The translations under genes were made by a program, and so were the position numbers. Below the pieces are notes generated by a model, which saw only the letters and a list, made by a program, of their open reading frames with translations, was not told the origin of the DNA and did not search any database. Source: JACRCT01 sp049841135 (GTDB taxonomy: Bacteria; Myxococcota; Myxococcia; Myxococcales; UBA5297). From it: 64,000 bases of DNA. Position 1 is the first letter of the stretch; each line of letters opens with the position of its first letter. The stretch spans positions 744,001 to 808,000 of the forward strand of contig JASGHK010000002.1 in NCBI GenBank assembly GCA_049841135.1, written 5' to 3'. This document shows, piece by piece, positions 1 to 9,841 of this stretch.

Positions 1-68
1 TTGGGTTGGCCTCGTGCCTGGTCGGCGCGCACCTGCTTGCTGCGTTGGCGTGCTGCAACAGCCGGTCG

Positions 69-98
69 GCGGCCTGAAGCGCTGACGCCTCAGGCCGC
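69..98 (-). terminator. weak hairpin downstream of the Fe-S carrier gene
   Basis: A 9-bp perfect stem (GCGGCCTGA with TCAGGCCGC) and a 12-base loop lie about 40 bases past the stop codon of the A-type Fe-S carrier gene. No T-run follows on either strand, so this would be a Rho-assisted or weak terminator at most. Bases 1-68 show no gene I can support. Confidence 0.3.
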
Positions 99-135
99 CT
101 GGAAACTTAGAAGCTTGCTCCACGATTTCGAATCG

Positions 136-516
136 TTACGCCTGGAACGACTCGCCGCAGCCGCAGGAACTGCGCGCGTTGGGATTGGCGAAGGCAAAGC
201 CCGCCTGGAGGCCGTTGTCGACGTAGTCGATCTCGGTGCCTGCCAGGTACTGGACCGACTGGCCCTCCACGGCGATGCCCAGGCCGTCCTGCTCGAACAC
301 CTGGTCGCCAGGCTTGGCTTCGGGGACGACGTCCAGGTCGTACTGGAAGCCGGCGCAGCCACCCGGCCGTAGCCCGACCCGCAGGCGATGGTTCTCGAGC
401 TTCTGGTTGCGAAGGGTCCGCTTGACCGCCTCCACCGCCTTCGCCGTCAGCCGCACCACCGGCGCGCTGGCCGTCGGCTGCTGCCCCACCCTGCCCTGGT
501 TCACTGACTGCTCCAT
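136..516 (-). CDS. A-type Fe-S cluster carrier (HesB/IscA/ErpA family)
   Basis: This 126-residue protein should carry and deliver Fe-S clusters to apo-enzymes in the cytoplasm. The three family cysteines are visible: C54 in GGCAGFQY, and C118 and C120 in SSCGCGESF near the C-terminus. The roughly 20-residue N-terminal extension is low-complexity, and the fold itself begins near VVRLTAKAVE. I chose the ATG giving MEQSVNQG; an earlier in-frame ATG would add 16 Arg/Ser/Gly-rich residues unlike the family. No isc or suf partners lie next to it. The sequence does not separate IscA, SufA and ErpA, so no symbol is given. Confidence 0.9.
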   Translation of the reverse strand: MEQSVNQGRVGQQPTASAPVVRLTAKAVEAVKRTLRNQKLENHRLRVGLRPGGCAGFQYDLDVVPEAKPGDQVFEQDGLGIAVEGQSVQYLAGTEIDYVDNGLQAGFAFANPNARSSCGCGESFQA

Positions 517-620
517 GGACGCGACGCTCCTTTTCCCCGCACCCCCGGACGGGGCGCGGCTCACCGTTTCGAGGGAGCTTGGATGCAGCCCGTCCGAATT
601 CGGCTCGCGTGCGCCCCTTG

Positions 621-2136
621 CTACGGGGCTTCGCGTTCGACCGGAGGCAGCACGAGATCGACGTCCACCTGCTGGCCGAGGACGACCTTGGTCTCGACTT
701 CATTGGATATGGCCCGGCTATGGGACTCGGCGTACACGCGAATCGGCCCGGCAGGCAGTCCGTTGACCGCGAAGAAGCCGAACTCGTTGGTGGAGGCCAT
801 CCGCTTGGCTTCCGCCGCGCCGACCGCGACCCAGATCGAAGCGGCCCAGTGCGGCTTGCCATGCGGGCCCTTGACGATGCCCCTGAGCCGGCCGCCTTGG
901 CGGAGCACGATCTCGCCCAGGTCCACCTTCTTGCCGGAAGCGAGCTCGAGCACAGCCTCGAACGGAAGGCTCATCCCAGAGCGGAGCTCGAATCGAATCG
1001 AAGACCACGGGCACGTCCTCGACCACCAAGCGCCCGTCCTTGGCCTGCACGTCGATCGTCCGCTCGCTGCAATCGGGGTCAAAGGACGCGCCGGGCCGCG
1101 AGCGCAGCAGGAGCCTCACGTCGCTCGCCGGCTTGCCGTCCGGACCCGTCACCTTGGCCTGCAGGCTCGCCTGCGGCGGATAGCGCAGGACGATGCCGTC
1201 GCGGCCCTTGGCGATGACCTCACGCTGAGTCGTCATGCACGAGCGCTCGGGTCCGTCAGCCCAGACCATCACCGGCGCCGAGACCGGGACGTGAGTCTCG
1301 AAGCGGCCCTCCTCGTCGCCGCCGAACGCCCTGCGATAGTCCTTCGGGCCGGCCGCCGGCTTCATGAGCGCGACGTACTCCTGGACGCTCGACGGCGCCG
1401 GGAGCTGCCGGAGAAAGGTGTCGTCGGGCGTTCCCAGCGTCTTCAGGTGCAGCCACGGACTCTTCACCGGCCTTCCCGCGGAATCCACCACGGTGCCGGA
1501 GATCCACGAGCTCGCCGGCAGGCGCAGCTCGATCCCCTTTGTGCCAGCCTCAACCTCCGCACCGGGCGCCCAGCGCTCGTCGAAGGCGTCTGCCAGCGGC
1601 AGCCATCTGCCCGGTGGCAGGTTCAAGAACTCGAAGCTCCCGTCCTCCGGCCTGACTGAGATCAGGCGCAGCGCCCGGTCCGCTCCGTTGCCGTCAGGGT
1701 CGGGGGAGCGCGAGATGGCGAGGACGCGGGCTTGGGACATGGGCCGGCCCTTCGCGTCGACCACCTTGCCCGTGAGCGGCGCGCCCGCCGGGAAGCGAAG
1801 CGTCAGCGGCTTGGAAAGATCCTCGAGGTCTCTCGAGTCGAGGTAGACCGTGCCAAGAGCGGGATGCGTCGCCTCGATGCGCACGATGTTCTTCTCGGTG
1901 GTCTCGAAGGTCACCCATCCCTGGGCGTCGGGTCGCTGCATCGGCGCGCTGTGGTACTGGGAGGTGCCGCAGAGGCTGCGGTTGAACGACTTGAAGAGCC
2001 GCACCTCGGTGTCGCGCGGCGCCGGCTGCTCGCCGTGCAGGACACGCACGACCACGGCCCGGAAGGTCGGCGCCTCTCGAGGCAAGTCGGCCTGGAGCGC
2101 CAAAGCAGAGAGTGCAGCCAGGACCAGGATACTCAT
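621..2136 (-). CDS. secreted protein with carboxypeptidase-regulatory-like repeats (frame broken)
   Basis: The product is about 505 residues, with an N-terminal signal peptide (MSILVLAALSALALQA). At least four transthyretin-like / carboxypeptidase-regulatory-like modules follow, recognised by G-x-V-x-D/G-x-x-G-x-P motifs: LTGKVVDAKGRP near residue 115, SGTVVDSAGRP near 210, AKVTGPDGKP near 330 and GIVKGPHGKP near 425. Such modules are structural beta-sandwiches in exported proteins, and no catalytic domain is visible. The frame breaks at 990-999, where two GAATC words adjoin. Deleting one base there gives the continuous reading VVFDSIELRSGM. Function is unknown; location is probably periplasm or cell surface. 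Confidence 0.7.
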
Positions 2137-2189
2137 GGCCCCGACTGCACTCCCGCGACGACTCCGATGTCAACCGGCTGTCGACCGGC

Positions 2190-3736
2190 TCAGCTGGCCT
2201 TGGCGGCCTCCGCGGAATCCTCGTCCTTGGCGGCCTCGGCTTCCTTCTGGCCCGGCAGGCGGCCGAGAGCTCGGCCATGTCGTGGAGCGTCTGCTGCACC
2301 TGGGCGTTGACCTGGTCGGGCGTGAGCTTGAAGTTCCAGTTGCCCTTGGCGATGCCCGGCACGTTCATGCGCGCCCAGCCGGCGAGCCCCAAGACGTCCT
2401 GCATGGGCACGATGGCCAGGTCGCAGACCGAGCCGTAGGCCAGCCGCATCATGTGGTAGTGGCAGTAGCTGCCGTCGGTGGCGGTGTAGCGGCGGAAGGC
2501 GTCCTTCTCCTTGTCGCTGGCGGTGGCGTACCAGCCCACGGTGGTGTCGTTGTCGTGGGTGCCGGAATAGACGACCGCGTTCTTCTGGTGGCGGATGGGC
2601 AGGTGCGGGCTCTTGGCGCCCTCGCCGAAGGCGAACTGCAGCACCTTCATGCCCGGCAGCTCGAACTGGTCGCGCAGGTCGTAGACGCCCTTGGTGATGA
2701 CCCCCAGGTCCTCGGCGATGAACGGCGCGTCGCCCAGCGCCTTGCGCACGTTCTTGAAGAAGTCGGCGCCCGGGCCCTTGACCCACTTGCCGGTCTTGGC
2801 GGTCGGCGCGTCGCTGGGGACCTCCCAGTAGCTCTCGAAGGCGCGGAAGTGGTCGATGCGCACGACGTCGGCGTGGCGCAGCGCGCCGCGGAGCCGGCCG
2901 ATCCACCAGGTGAAGCCGTCGGCCTTGTTCTTCTTCCAGTCGTAGACCGGGGTGCCCCAGAGCTGCCCGTCCTTGGCGAAGTAGTCGGGCGGCACGCCGG
3001 AGACGACCTTGGGCGTCCCGTCGGCGTTGAGCTGGAACCACTCCTTGCTGGCCCAGACGTCGGAGCTGTCGCGGGCGCAGTAGATGGGGATGTCGCCGAT
3101 GACCTTGATCTTGGCGGCGGTCATCTTCTCGCGCAGGCGGTCCCACTGCTCGAAGAAGCGGAACTGGATGTACTTCTCGACCTCGACCTCGCGCTCGAGC
3201 TTCTTCTTCCACTCCTTGAGGCCCGCGGCCTGGCGCAGGGCGATGGGCTTGGGCCAGGTCCACCAGGGCTGGCCGCCGTGCGCCTTCTTGACCGCGGCGA
3301 AGAGCGCCCAGTCGTCGAGCCAGCCGGCCTCGGCGTCGCAGAACTTCTCGAACCGCTTGTGCTCGGGGCCCTTCTTCTCGAAGAAGCGGCCGGCGGCGCG
3401 GGCGAGCAGCGCGGTGCGGCTCTGGGCGATGAAGTCGTAGTCGACCTTGCCGGAGGGCTGGACGCGCACGCCGTTGAGCTCGTCGTGCGTCAAGTCGCCC
3501 GCCTGGCAGAGACGCTCGAGGCTGACGAGGTAGGGCGAGCCGGCCCACGACGACTGGGCGATGTACGGGTTGCCGTCGTCGCTGGGTCCCAGCGGAAGCA
3601 CTTGCCAGTACGACTGCCCGGCGCCAGCCAGGAAGTCGACGAAGCGGAAGGCCTCCTCGCCCAGGTCGCCGATCCCGAAGGGGCCAGGAAGGCTGGAGAC
3701 GTGGCACAGGACGCCGGCGGAACGGTCGAAGCGCAT
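2190..3736 (-). CDS. malQ: 4-alpha-glucanotransferase (amylomaltase, GH77)
   Basis: This cytoplasmic enzyme transfers alpha-1,4-glucan segments between maltodextrins and supports maltose or glycogen metabolism. GH77 landmarks are all present: the nucleophile Asp in RIDHFRAFESYW near residue 290, the acid/base Glu in IAEDLGVI near 345, and the third Asp in GTHDNDTTVGW near 395. The N-terminus (RSAGVLCHVSSLPGPFGIGDLG) matches the family start, and GAGGAC precedes the ATG. Near 2253-2270 the frame must shift to give a charged tail ending EDSAEAAKAS. This is either a GA insertion next to GAGCTC or loss of one base. Without the shift the frame would run on over the neighbouring gene. Length is about 515 residues, normal for the family. 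Confidence 0.93.
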
Positions 3737-3944
3737 GCAGGTCCTCGTTCGGTGGTCCGGGGCGCACCCCGGAGACCCGCGTCTTTACCTGCGTGCGTCT
3801 ACGCTGTCCAGCAGCTCGGCCTTCCGCCACCCGCTCTCCGGCGCGTACTCAGCCACCGTCAGCGCGCAGCAGTCCGAGGCTCGCGGATCGCCAGCCATCG
3901 GGCTGGCCTACCGCCGAGCGCTCCCCTGCCCGAACTCACCACCC

Positions 3945-4676
3945 TCAAGCCGTCCGGCCGCCGTCCACCGCCAGGACATGCCCGGTCACGTAGCGAGCGC
4001 CCAGCAGGTAGACGATCGCCTCGACGACGTCCTGCGGCGAGCCGACCCTCGCCAGCGGGATGCGCGCGAGCTGCCGCTCCCGGTCCTCGACCGAGTACGA
4101 CTCCGGGAAGAGCACCGTGCCCGGCGCCACGCCGTTCACCCGGATGGCAGGTGCCAGCTCGAGCGCCAGGCTCCGGGTCAGCATCTCCAGCCCGGCCTTC
4201 GAGGCGCAGTAGTGCGAGTAGCCGACCCAGGCCTTCGTCGCCCCGACGTCGAGGACGTTGACGATGTCGCCCCCGCCCTTGCGGCGCATCACCGAAACCG
4301 CCGCCCGGCTGCAGAAGAAGGGACCGGAGAGGTTCACGTCGATCATCTGGCGCCAGGCAGCATCGTCGATCTGCTCGATCGGCTTGCGCTCGAAGAGCGC
4401 GGCGCTGTTGACCAGGATGTCGCAGCCGCCGAAAGCCTCCGCGGCGGCCACGACCTTGGCGGCGTCGGCGCTGCTCGTCAGGTCGCCTGGGACGCAGAGC
4501 GCTTCGGAGCCGGCCTCGCGAATGGCGCGCACCGCCGCCTCAGCCCCGTCCCGGCTGCTGGCGTAGTGGACGACGACCTTGGCGCCGCGTTGGCCCAGCC
4601 CCTCGGCGATGGCCCGGCCGACGCGAACGCCGCCGCCGGTCACCACCGCCACCCGCCCCTCGAGCGTGCGAGTCAT
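3945..4676 (-). CDS. short-chain dehydrogenase/reductase
   Basis: A 243-residue NAD(P)-dependent oxidoreductase of the classical SDR type. The cofactor glycine motif is TGGGVRVG near residue 13, followed by the structural NSAA near 90 and the catalytic YCASK (Tyr and Lys) near 155. The C-terminal YVTGHVLAVDGGRTA is typical of FabG-like and pteridine-reductase-like members. The variant glycine motif with Arg-Val resembles pteridine reductases (FolM/PTR1 type), but the substrate cannot be fixed from sequence. It lies 13 bases after the upstream hypothetical membrane gene, so the two are probably co-transcribed. Confidence 0.85.
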   Translation of the reverse strand: MTRTLEGRVAVVTGGGVRVGRAIAEGLGQRGAKVVVHYASSRDGAEAAVRAIREAGSEALCVPGDLTSSADAAKVVAAAEAFGGCDILVNSAALFERKPIEQIDDAAWRQMIDVNLSGPFFCSRAAVSVMRRKGGGDIVNVLDVGATKAWVGYSHYCASKAGLEMLTRSLALELAPAIRVNGVAPGTVLFPESYSVEDRERQLARIPLARVGSPQDVVEAIVYLLGARYVTGHVLAVDGGRTA

Positions 4677-4689
4677 CGAAGACGCCGCC

Positions 4690-5439
4690 TCAGCCCTTGG
4701 CCCGGCGCTCGACGCCGTTGAGCCGGCAGAACGCCTTGAAGTGAGCGTAGCTGCGGAATTGGAGCTCGCCCTGGAAGATCTCCACCGGGTCGGACTGCAG
4801 ATGCGCCTCGCACACCGGCGCCGCCGGCCCCCACAGCTGCTCGTCGGCGGTCAGGTGCCGGCGCGGAGCCTGGGGCGAAGCCGGCGTGGGCTCGGGCGCC
4901 GTCAGCCGGAAGGTCTTGATGGGCTTGAAGCTCTTCGCCGGCGCCCCGCAGATGCCGCAGGTGTTGGGGAAGTCCAGCTGCTTGCGCCCGCCCAGGTCCG
5001 CGGGCCGCACGGTGTAGGAGGCGGCGAACTCGACCACGTCGTCGGACTCCTCCAGCACCCGCTCGGCGTCGACGTCGGCGCGCAGGTAGGCCAGGCAGCA
5101 GCCGCACTCGGCCGCCTGGTCGTTGCGGAAGTCGCGCGCCGCCTCGTGGCCGCACAGCGGGCAGGGCGAGTACCACCAGCCGCGCGCCGAGTAGAGGCCG
5201 CCGAACGCCACCACCGCCAGCGAGAGCACCACCAGCATCCCCAGCGCGCCGCCCTGGGTCGGATGCTCCATGAAGCCCAGGTACGCGTACCAGCAGTAGG
5301 CGCCGAAGCTGCCCAGCAGCACCACCGGCGTCAGCGCCGCGAACAGGCGCCGGGCCACGCTGCGGTTGCACTCGCTCCACCGCGCCCTGCGGGCGGGGAC
5401 GGACGGCCGGGCAACCGTGCTGGGAGTCGGGTCGGACAT
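4690..5439 (-). CDS. hypothetical membrane protein with cysteine-pair (zinc-ribbon-like) domain
   Basis: I do not recognise the family. The 249-residue protein has a basic N-terminus, then two transmembrane segments (about residues 31-55 and 66-84). A cytoplasmic domain follows with CPLCGHEA near residue 93, CGCC near 112 and CGICGAPA near 160. These paired cysteines suggest one or two structural zinc sites. The C-terminal part carries short charged helices and ends in VERRAKG. It precedes the SDR gene by 13 bases. No enzyme motif is visible. Confidence 0.6.
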   Translation of the reverse strand: MSDPTPSTVARPSVPARRARWSECNRSVARRLFAALTPVVLLGSFGAYCWYAYLGFMEHPTQGGALGMLVVLSLAVVAFGGLYSARGWWYSPCPLCGHEAARDFRNDQAAECGCCLAYLRADVDAERVLEESDDVVEFAASYTVRPADLGGRKQLDFPNTCGICGAPAKSFKPIKTFRLTAPEPTPASPQAPRRHLTADEQLWGPAAPVCEAHLQSDPVEIFQGELQFRSYAHFKAFCRLNGVERRAKG

Positions 5440-5487
5440 GCCGGGGACATCATCTCCGATCTGCGGGTGGGGCGCCGCTTCGGTGCC

Positions 5488-6932
5488 TCACCCCTTGATG
5501 ACGCCGATAGGCTTCAGCCGCGCGACCTTGCGGGTAATTCCGGCGTCGTGCATCACGCCGACCACGTCGGTGACGTCCTTGTACGCCTCCGGCATCTCCT
5601 CGGCCAACGTCTTCTTGGCCCGGCTGTGGATCTCGACGCCGCGCTCCTTCATCTCCAGGTGCACGTTGCGGCCCTTGGCCCGGCGCATCGCCTCGCCGCG
5701 GCTCATCACCCTTCCAGCGCCGTGGCACGAGGAGCCGAAGGTGTCGGTCAGGGCGCGGTCGGTCCCCACCAGGACGTAGCTCGCGCGGCCCATGTCTCCG
5801 GGGATGAGCACCGGCTGACCGACCGTGCGCCAGGACTCCGGCAGGAGCTCGCCGCGCCGGGCCCGAACGCGCGCGTCGCGCCCTTGCGGTGGACCAGGAG
5901 CCGGCGCGGCCGGCCGTCGACCAGGTGCGTCTCGCGCTTGGCGATGTTGTGGCAGACGTCGTAGAGCAGGCGCGCGCCCAGGTCGCCTTCCGATATGGCG
6001 AGCGCCTTCACCATCGCCCGCTGGGCCAGCACCATCATGATCTGCCGGTTCGCCCAGGCGAAGTTGGCCGCGGCCGCCATCGCCCCCAGGTAGCGCCGCC
6101 CTTCCGGCGAGTCGATGGGCGCCGAGGCGAGCTGGCGGTCCGGAAGCTCGAGGCCGTACTTGCGCATCGCCGGGCCCATCTCGGCGAGCGAGTCGTCGCA
6201 GACCTGGTAGCCCAGCCCGCGCGAGCCGCTGTGCACCATCACCGTGATCTGCCCCGGGAAGAGCCCGAACGCCTCGGCGACGACGGGGTCGAAGATCTCC
6301 GCGACCTCCTGCACCTCGAGGAAGTGGTTGCCCGAGCCGAGCGTGCCCACCTCGTCGGAGCCGCGCTGGGTCGCGAGCTCGCTCACCGCGTCGGCATCCG
6401 CCCAGTACAAGCAGCCGCCCTCCTCGGCGTGCGAGAGATCCTCGGGGGTGCCGTAGCCCTCGCCCACCGCCCAGCCAGCGCCCTTCTCCAGCACCCGGCG
6501 CATCTGCTTCTGGCCGAGCTTGCCGATGGCGTCGTGCGAGCCGACGCCGCAGGGCACGTCGCGGAAGAGCTGCGCCACGACCTGCTTGATGTGCGGGCGG
6601 ACCTCCTCGGCGTCGAGCGCGGTGGTCATCAGGCGCACGCCGCAGTTGATGTCGTAGCCGACGCCGCCCGGAGAGACGACGCCCTCCTTCTCGTCCATCG
6701 CCGCCACGCCACCGATGGGGAAGCCGTAGCCCCAGTGGATGTCCGGCATCGCCAGCGAGGCCTTCACGATCCCGGGCAGGTGCGCCACGTTGCACACCTG
6801 CTCCAGGCACGGGTCCTCGCGCAGGCTCGCCATCAGCCGGTCGCTGGCGAAGATGAGGCCGGGCACGCGCATGCCACCCTGGCGCGGGATCTCGAAGCGG
6901 CACTCGTCGAGCTTTCGAAGCTGCACGCCCAT
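5488..6932 (-). CDS. rtcB: RNA-splicing ligase RtcB (frame broken)
   Basis: RtcB joins 2',3'-cyclic-phosphate or 3'-phosphate RNA ends to 5'-OH ends using GTP and Mn2+. Family motifs appear in order: metal ligands in GVGYDINCGVRL near residue 95, GTLGSGNHFLEVQ near 200, HSGSRGLG near 235, and the guanylylated His in SCHGAGR near 400. The C-terminus PIGVIKG is standard. Around 5845-5862, within a GC-rich run beside a GAGCTC, the frame slips by one missing or two extra bases just after RAFGPG. The total of about 481 residues is normal. The archease gene lies 11 bases upstream, the expected partner. Confidence 0.92.
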
Positions 6933-6943
6933 GTCGGTTCCCC

Positions 6944-7375
6944 TTAGATGTCGACGATGACGCTGCCCTCGAAGCCGTCGGCCATGGGCTTCATCGCCGC
7001 GCGGGCGTAGGTCACCGCTTTGATGTCCATCCCCTCGCCGTGGCGCTCGGGATCGAACCGGCCGAACCAGGCGCGCGCGCTCAACACTGTGTCGGACAGG
7101 CTTTCGATCTCGATGGCCGAGAGGATCCTGCGGTCGAGCCAGAAGACCCGCAGGACCTGGCGGCAGAGGTCCACCAGCAGGCTCGCAGGGTCGTCACCGC
7201 TCGCCTCGAGACGGCGCTCCTCCTCGGGCTCGACCACGCCACCGCCGGCCTGGAGCTGAGCCAGGGCGAGCGCGGTGCGGGCGTACGCCTCGGGCAAATC
7301 CTTGCCCCTGGCGCGCACTCCTACGTCGGCGGTGTGCGCGATCTCTTCGAAGAGCGATGGAAGGCCGTACCTCAT
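6944..7375 (-). CDS. archease, RtcB activator
   Basis: Archease speeds guanylylation and turnover of RtcB and often sits beside it. This 143-residue protein has the family N-terminal signature EEIAHTADVGV with the metal-binding His and Asp, and the conserved C-terminus ending SVIVDI. I chose the ATG giving MRYGLPSLFEE because an upstream in-frame start would add 29 Arg-rich residues not seen in archeases. It is the first gene of a two-gene operon with rtcB, with an 11-base spacer. Confidence 0.9.
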   Translation of the reverse strand: MRYGLPSLFEEIAHTADVGVRARGKDLPEAYARTALALAQLQAGGGVVEPEEERRLEASGDDPASLLVDLCRQVLRVFWLDRRILSAIEIESLSDTVLSARAWFGRFDPERHGEGMDIKAVTYARAAMKPMADGFEGSVIVDI

Positions 7376-7804
7376 CGCTCGTAGGTTATGACCGAAGCGC
7401 CGTCGGTGGCGAAGACTCGGGGCCCTCGAATGGGCGACCGCAGCGCACCGAGCCGACCGCATGGCCTCGCAGCCGCGCCTCGCTTGGCTGGCTTCATAGG
7501 AAGGAGGCCGAGAGTACGATTCGAACCATACTCATCTTCCCAATTGCGGGTTCCTCGCCCGCGAACAGCGAGGCGGGGGCTTCCGCACCGGCGCTCGTGG
7601 ACTGCGGTCAGTCTTCCCGTCCGTCCTTCATAGAAGCCAGCCCAAGCAGCGGTTCGCCTGGGAGGTCGACGACTCCGCAACGCCACAGGCCTCGCTCACG
7701 CCTGCGGTCGCACCCTTCGCCCGGCAGCGCAGGCCCCCCGTGCGGAAGTGACGGCCGGTCGGGTGGCTGAGGCGCTCGGCCCGGAAAACCCGCCCTCGTT
7801 CCAG
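7376..7804. other. 429-base gap with an imperfect inverted repeat
   Basis: No coding region is convincing here. Two arms of about 22 bases face each other: GCTTGGCTGGCTTCATAGG at 7482-7500, extending to 7504, and its near complement at 7624-7648. They enclose about 120 bases. A second small hairpin with loop GTTCGAAT sits at 7512-7529. The left part should hold the promoter of the archease-rtcB operon and the right part the 3' end of the lipoprotein gene. Confidence 0.45.
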
Positions 7805-8449
7805 CTACCGCGGCGACGGCGCGGCGAAGGTCGCGATCGGAGTGCCCCAGGTCCCGCCGCCCCAGTTGCCCGTTCCGTCGTCTTCCATCTTTCCGACGCC
7901 CAGGCCGACCTGGCCCGCCGAGCTCACCCCGGTCCCGAGCTGGACCTGGATCCACCCGTTCTCGGGCAGGAACTCACGGAGCTTGCCGTTCACCTCGGAG
8001 CGCGACAGCCAGCCGGTATCGAGGAACGGGCCGAAGGCCTCCTCGTGCCCCGGAAGCCCTTCCGCATTGAGGTACTCCGAGAGGACTCCGGGCCAGGTGT
8101 CGTGGAACATGCCGTCGTCGCTGACCACCGTGACCCAGCAGTCGATCTCGATGGTGTCGTGCCCCAGGTCCGCGAGGAGCCGGCTCTCTCCGCCGTTGCA
8201 GAAGATCTCGGCTGTGAACCCCGTGGCTCCGCTGACCGGCAGCGAGAGGACCTCCGGGTATCCGCTCTCCGAGGAGGAGGTCCACACGAGCTGACCGCGG
8301 AGAACCCCTTCCGCCTTCGCCACGACCTCGCCGGCGGTGATGCCCAGCGGAGTCGCTTCGTCGCGGGAGATGGTGCGCTGACCGTGCGGGCTCGTGCACG
8401 ACGACAGCAGCAGTGCCAGAACGACAGCGCGACCGAAGAACGTCTTCAA
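7805..8449 (-). CDS. hypothetical lipoprotein
   Basis: I do not recognise the family. The 214-residue product starts at a TTG (MKTFFGRAVVLALLLSSC), chosen because GGAAGGGGG lies 5 bases upstream and because it gives a proper lipobox, LLSSC, with the acylated Cys at residue 18. The mature part is acidic, holds an internal Cys pair (EIFCNGG and EIDCWVT) and ends in Gly-rich strands (GNWGGGTWGTP). It is likely tethered to the outer or inner membrane and exposed to the periplasm or surface. Confidence 0.65.
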   Translation of the reverse strand: MKTFFGRAVVLALLLSSCTSPHGQRTISRDEATPLGITAGEVVAKAEGVLRGQLVWTSSSESGYPEVLSLPVSGATGFTAEIFCNGGESRLLADLGHDTIEIDCWVTVVSDDGMFHDTWPGVLSEYLNAEGLPGHEEAFGPFLDTGWLSRSEVNGKLREFLPENGWIQVQLGTGVSSAGQVGLGVGKMEDDGTGNWGGGTWGTPIATFAAPSPR

Positions 8450-8517
8450 GGGTGCCCCCTTCCAACCGGCCCCGGAGAGAATACCCGGTCGGGAAGAAAG
8501 GGGGGCCGGCGCAAAAC

Positions 8518-9696
8518 CTACTTGCGGCGCGACGGCGCGTTGATGCCCTCGAAGTAGAGCGTCTCCTCCAGGGACTTGCGCTGCTTCTCGACGTCCTTGT
8601 CGAGGTACGAGATGGCGTCCTCGAGGTAGTCCATCAGCCGCAGCGGCGCGCGCTTGCAGCTCTTGTCCGAGAGCAGCGCGTGGGCGAGCCACGGGAAGGT
8701 CGCGGTGACGTCGGCGTGCACGTACATGGAGCTGGTGGCCACGCACTCCGCCGAGACCTTGCCCCAGGTGTGGCCTTCGCTGGCCGGGCAGCTCGAGAGC
8801 GCGCCGTTGTCGACCGGGTCCACGCAGAACTGCACGTCGATGTCGAAGCCGTCGGTGCGGACGTTGAGGATCTGGTCGAGCAAGGGCTCGCCCTGCAGCG
8901 TGTAGTTCTTGGGGACGCCGCCGCCGAGCATCCAGACGGCCATGCGCTTGCTGCCGTGGTGCCGGCAGTAGTGCTGCACGGCGGCCATGGCGTAGACGTC
9001 CTCGTTGATGTCGATCTCGAACTTGAAGCGGTCGCCCAGCAGGCGCTTGAGCTTGACCACGTTGAGGAAGATCGACCCGTCCTGCACCGCGCCCACGAAG
9101 ATCGGCACGGCGTGCTTGTAGCAAGTGGCCAGGAGGCTCGGGACCTCGACCTTGAGCGCCTTCTCCAGCGCCGCCATCTCCTTGCCCAAGAGGTAGTGGA
9201 ACTCGGCGGTGGTCATCTTCCGCTGGAAGGCGGGCTTCTGGATGATGGCCGAGAAGAGGCGGTCGGTGTCGAAGAGCACCTCCTCGTAGAAGCCCAGGTC
9301 GTAGATGCGGATGATGCGCGCCAGGCGCAGCTGCAGGTCGCCGGCGTTGGGGTTGATCTCGCGCAGGGCGTGGCCGATGACGCGGTGGGCGTCGTGGTAC
9401 AGGTTCGCGCCGGTGGTCGTCAGGCAGCTGATCAGGCCTCGCTCGATGAGCGGCAGGATGCAGCTCTGGTGCAGGCCGGCCGGGGTCATCGCGCCGGAGA
9501 GCGTCATGAAGATCGAGCAGTTCTCGTCGACGGAGCGCTGCATCAGCTCGAAGGCGATCCGCTCCTGGCGGCCGACGTAGGCCGGGAAGGCGGTCGCGAG
9601 CAGCTCGCGCGCGGTCTCGCGCCCGGTGATGGGCTTGGGGTCGGCCACGCGGGCCTTGGAGAACTCGCGTTGGACGGTGGAGCGGTTGGCGGACAT
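8518..9696 (-). CDS. deoxyhypusine-synthase-like protein
   Basis: This 392-residue protein belongs to the deoxyhypusine synthase fold family (NAD- and spermidine-dependent aminobutyl transfer). The active-site block LGGGVPKNYTLQ keeps the Lys that forms the imine intermediate, and HTWGKVSAECVATSS with the later HADVTATFPWLAHALL matches the NAD-binding C-terminal half. Bacteria lack eIF5A, so a role in polyamine metabolism such as homospermidine-type chemistry is a more likely inference. The start was fixed by AAGGAGGG five bases before ATG (MSANRSTVQREF). It diverges from ppa across 145 bases. Confidence 0.85.
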   Translation of the reverse strand: MSANRSTVQREFSKARVADPKPITGRETARELLATAFPAYVGRQERIAFELMQRSVDENCSIFMTLSGAMTPAGLHQSCILPLIERGLISCLTTTGANLYHDAHRVIGHALREINPNAGDLQLRLARIIRIYDLGFYEEVLFDTDRLFSAIIQKPAFQRKMTTAEFHYLLGKEMAALEKALKVEVPSLLATCYKHAVPIFVGAVQDGSIFLNVVKLKRLLGDRFKFEIDINEDVYAMAAVQHYCRHHGSKRMAVWMLGGGVPKNYTLQGEPLLDQILNVRTDGFDIDVQFCVDPVDNGALSSCPASEGHTWGKVSAECVATSSMYVHADVTATFPWLAHALLSDKSCKRAPLRLMDYLEDAISYLDKDVEKQRKSLEETLYFEGINAPSRRK

Positions 9697-9841
9697 CGGT
9701 GCCCTCCTTGCGCGGCGCGCGGCGTCTTCAAAAGGGGTCGCGAACTTACCGAAACGAGACAAGCGCTGCCAGATCTTCCTCGAGAGGAATCTCGCCTACC
9801 GCATTGCGCCGCGTGGGCGGGATTGCTAAGTCCCATGCCCC

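Noticed and set aside
988..1002. Phase-variable pentamer repeat (three TCGAA copies); adding a fourth copy would restore the frame.
   Set aside because: Only three copies exist, and a single surplus base at a GATC explains this and many other breaks in the window.
1850..4261. Very long open frames antisense to malQ and in many other places.
   Set aside because: In GC-rich DNA the antisense frames stay open by codon bias; their translations are Ala/Arg/Gly/Pro-rich with no domain motifs, while the opposite strand encodes clear families.
7511..7545. tRNA-like T-arm (GTTCGAAT loop with a stem) on the minus strand.
   Set aside because: The stem and loop are 7 and 8 bases rather than 5 and 7, and no anticodon arm, D arm or acceptor stem can be built around it.
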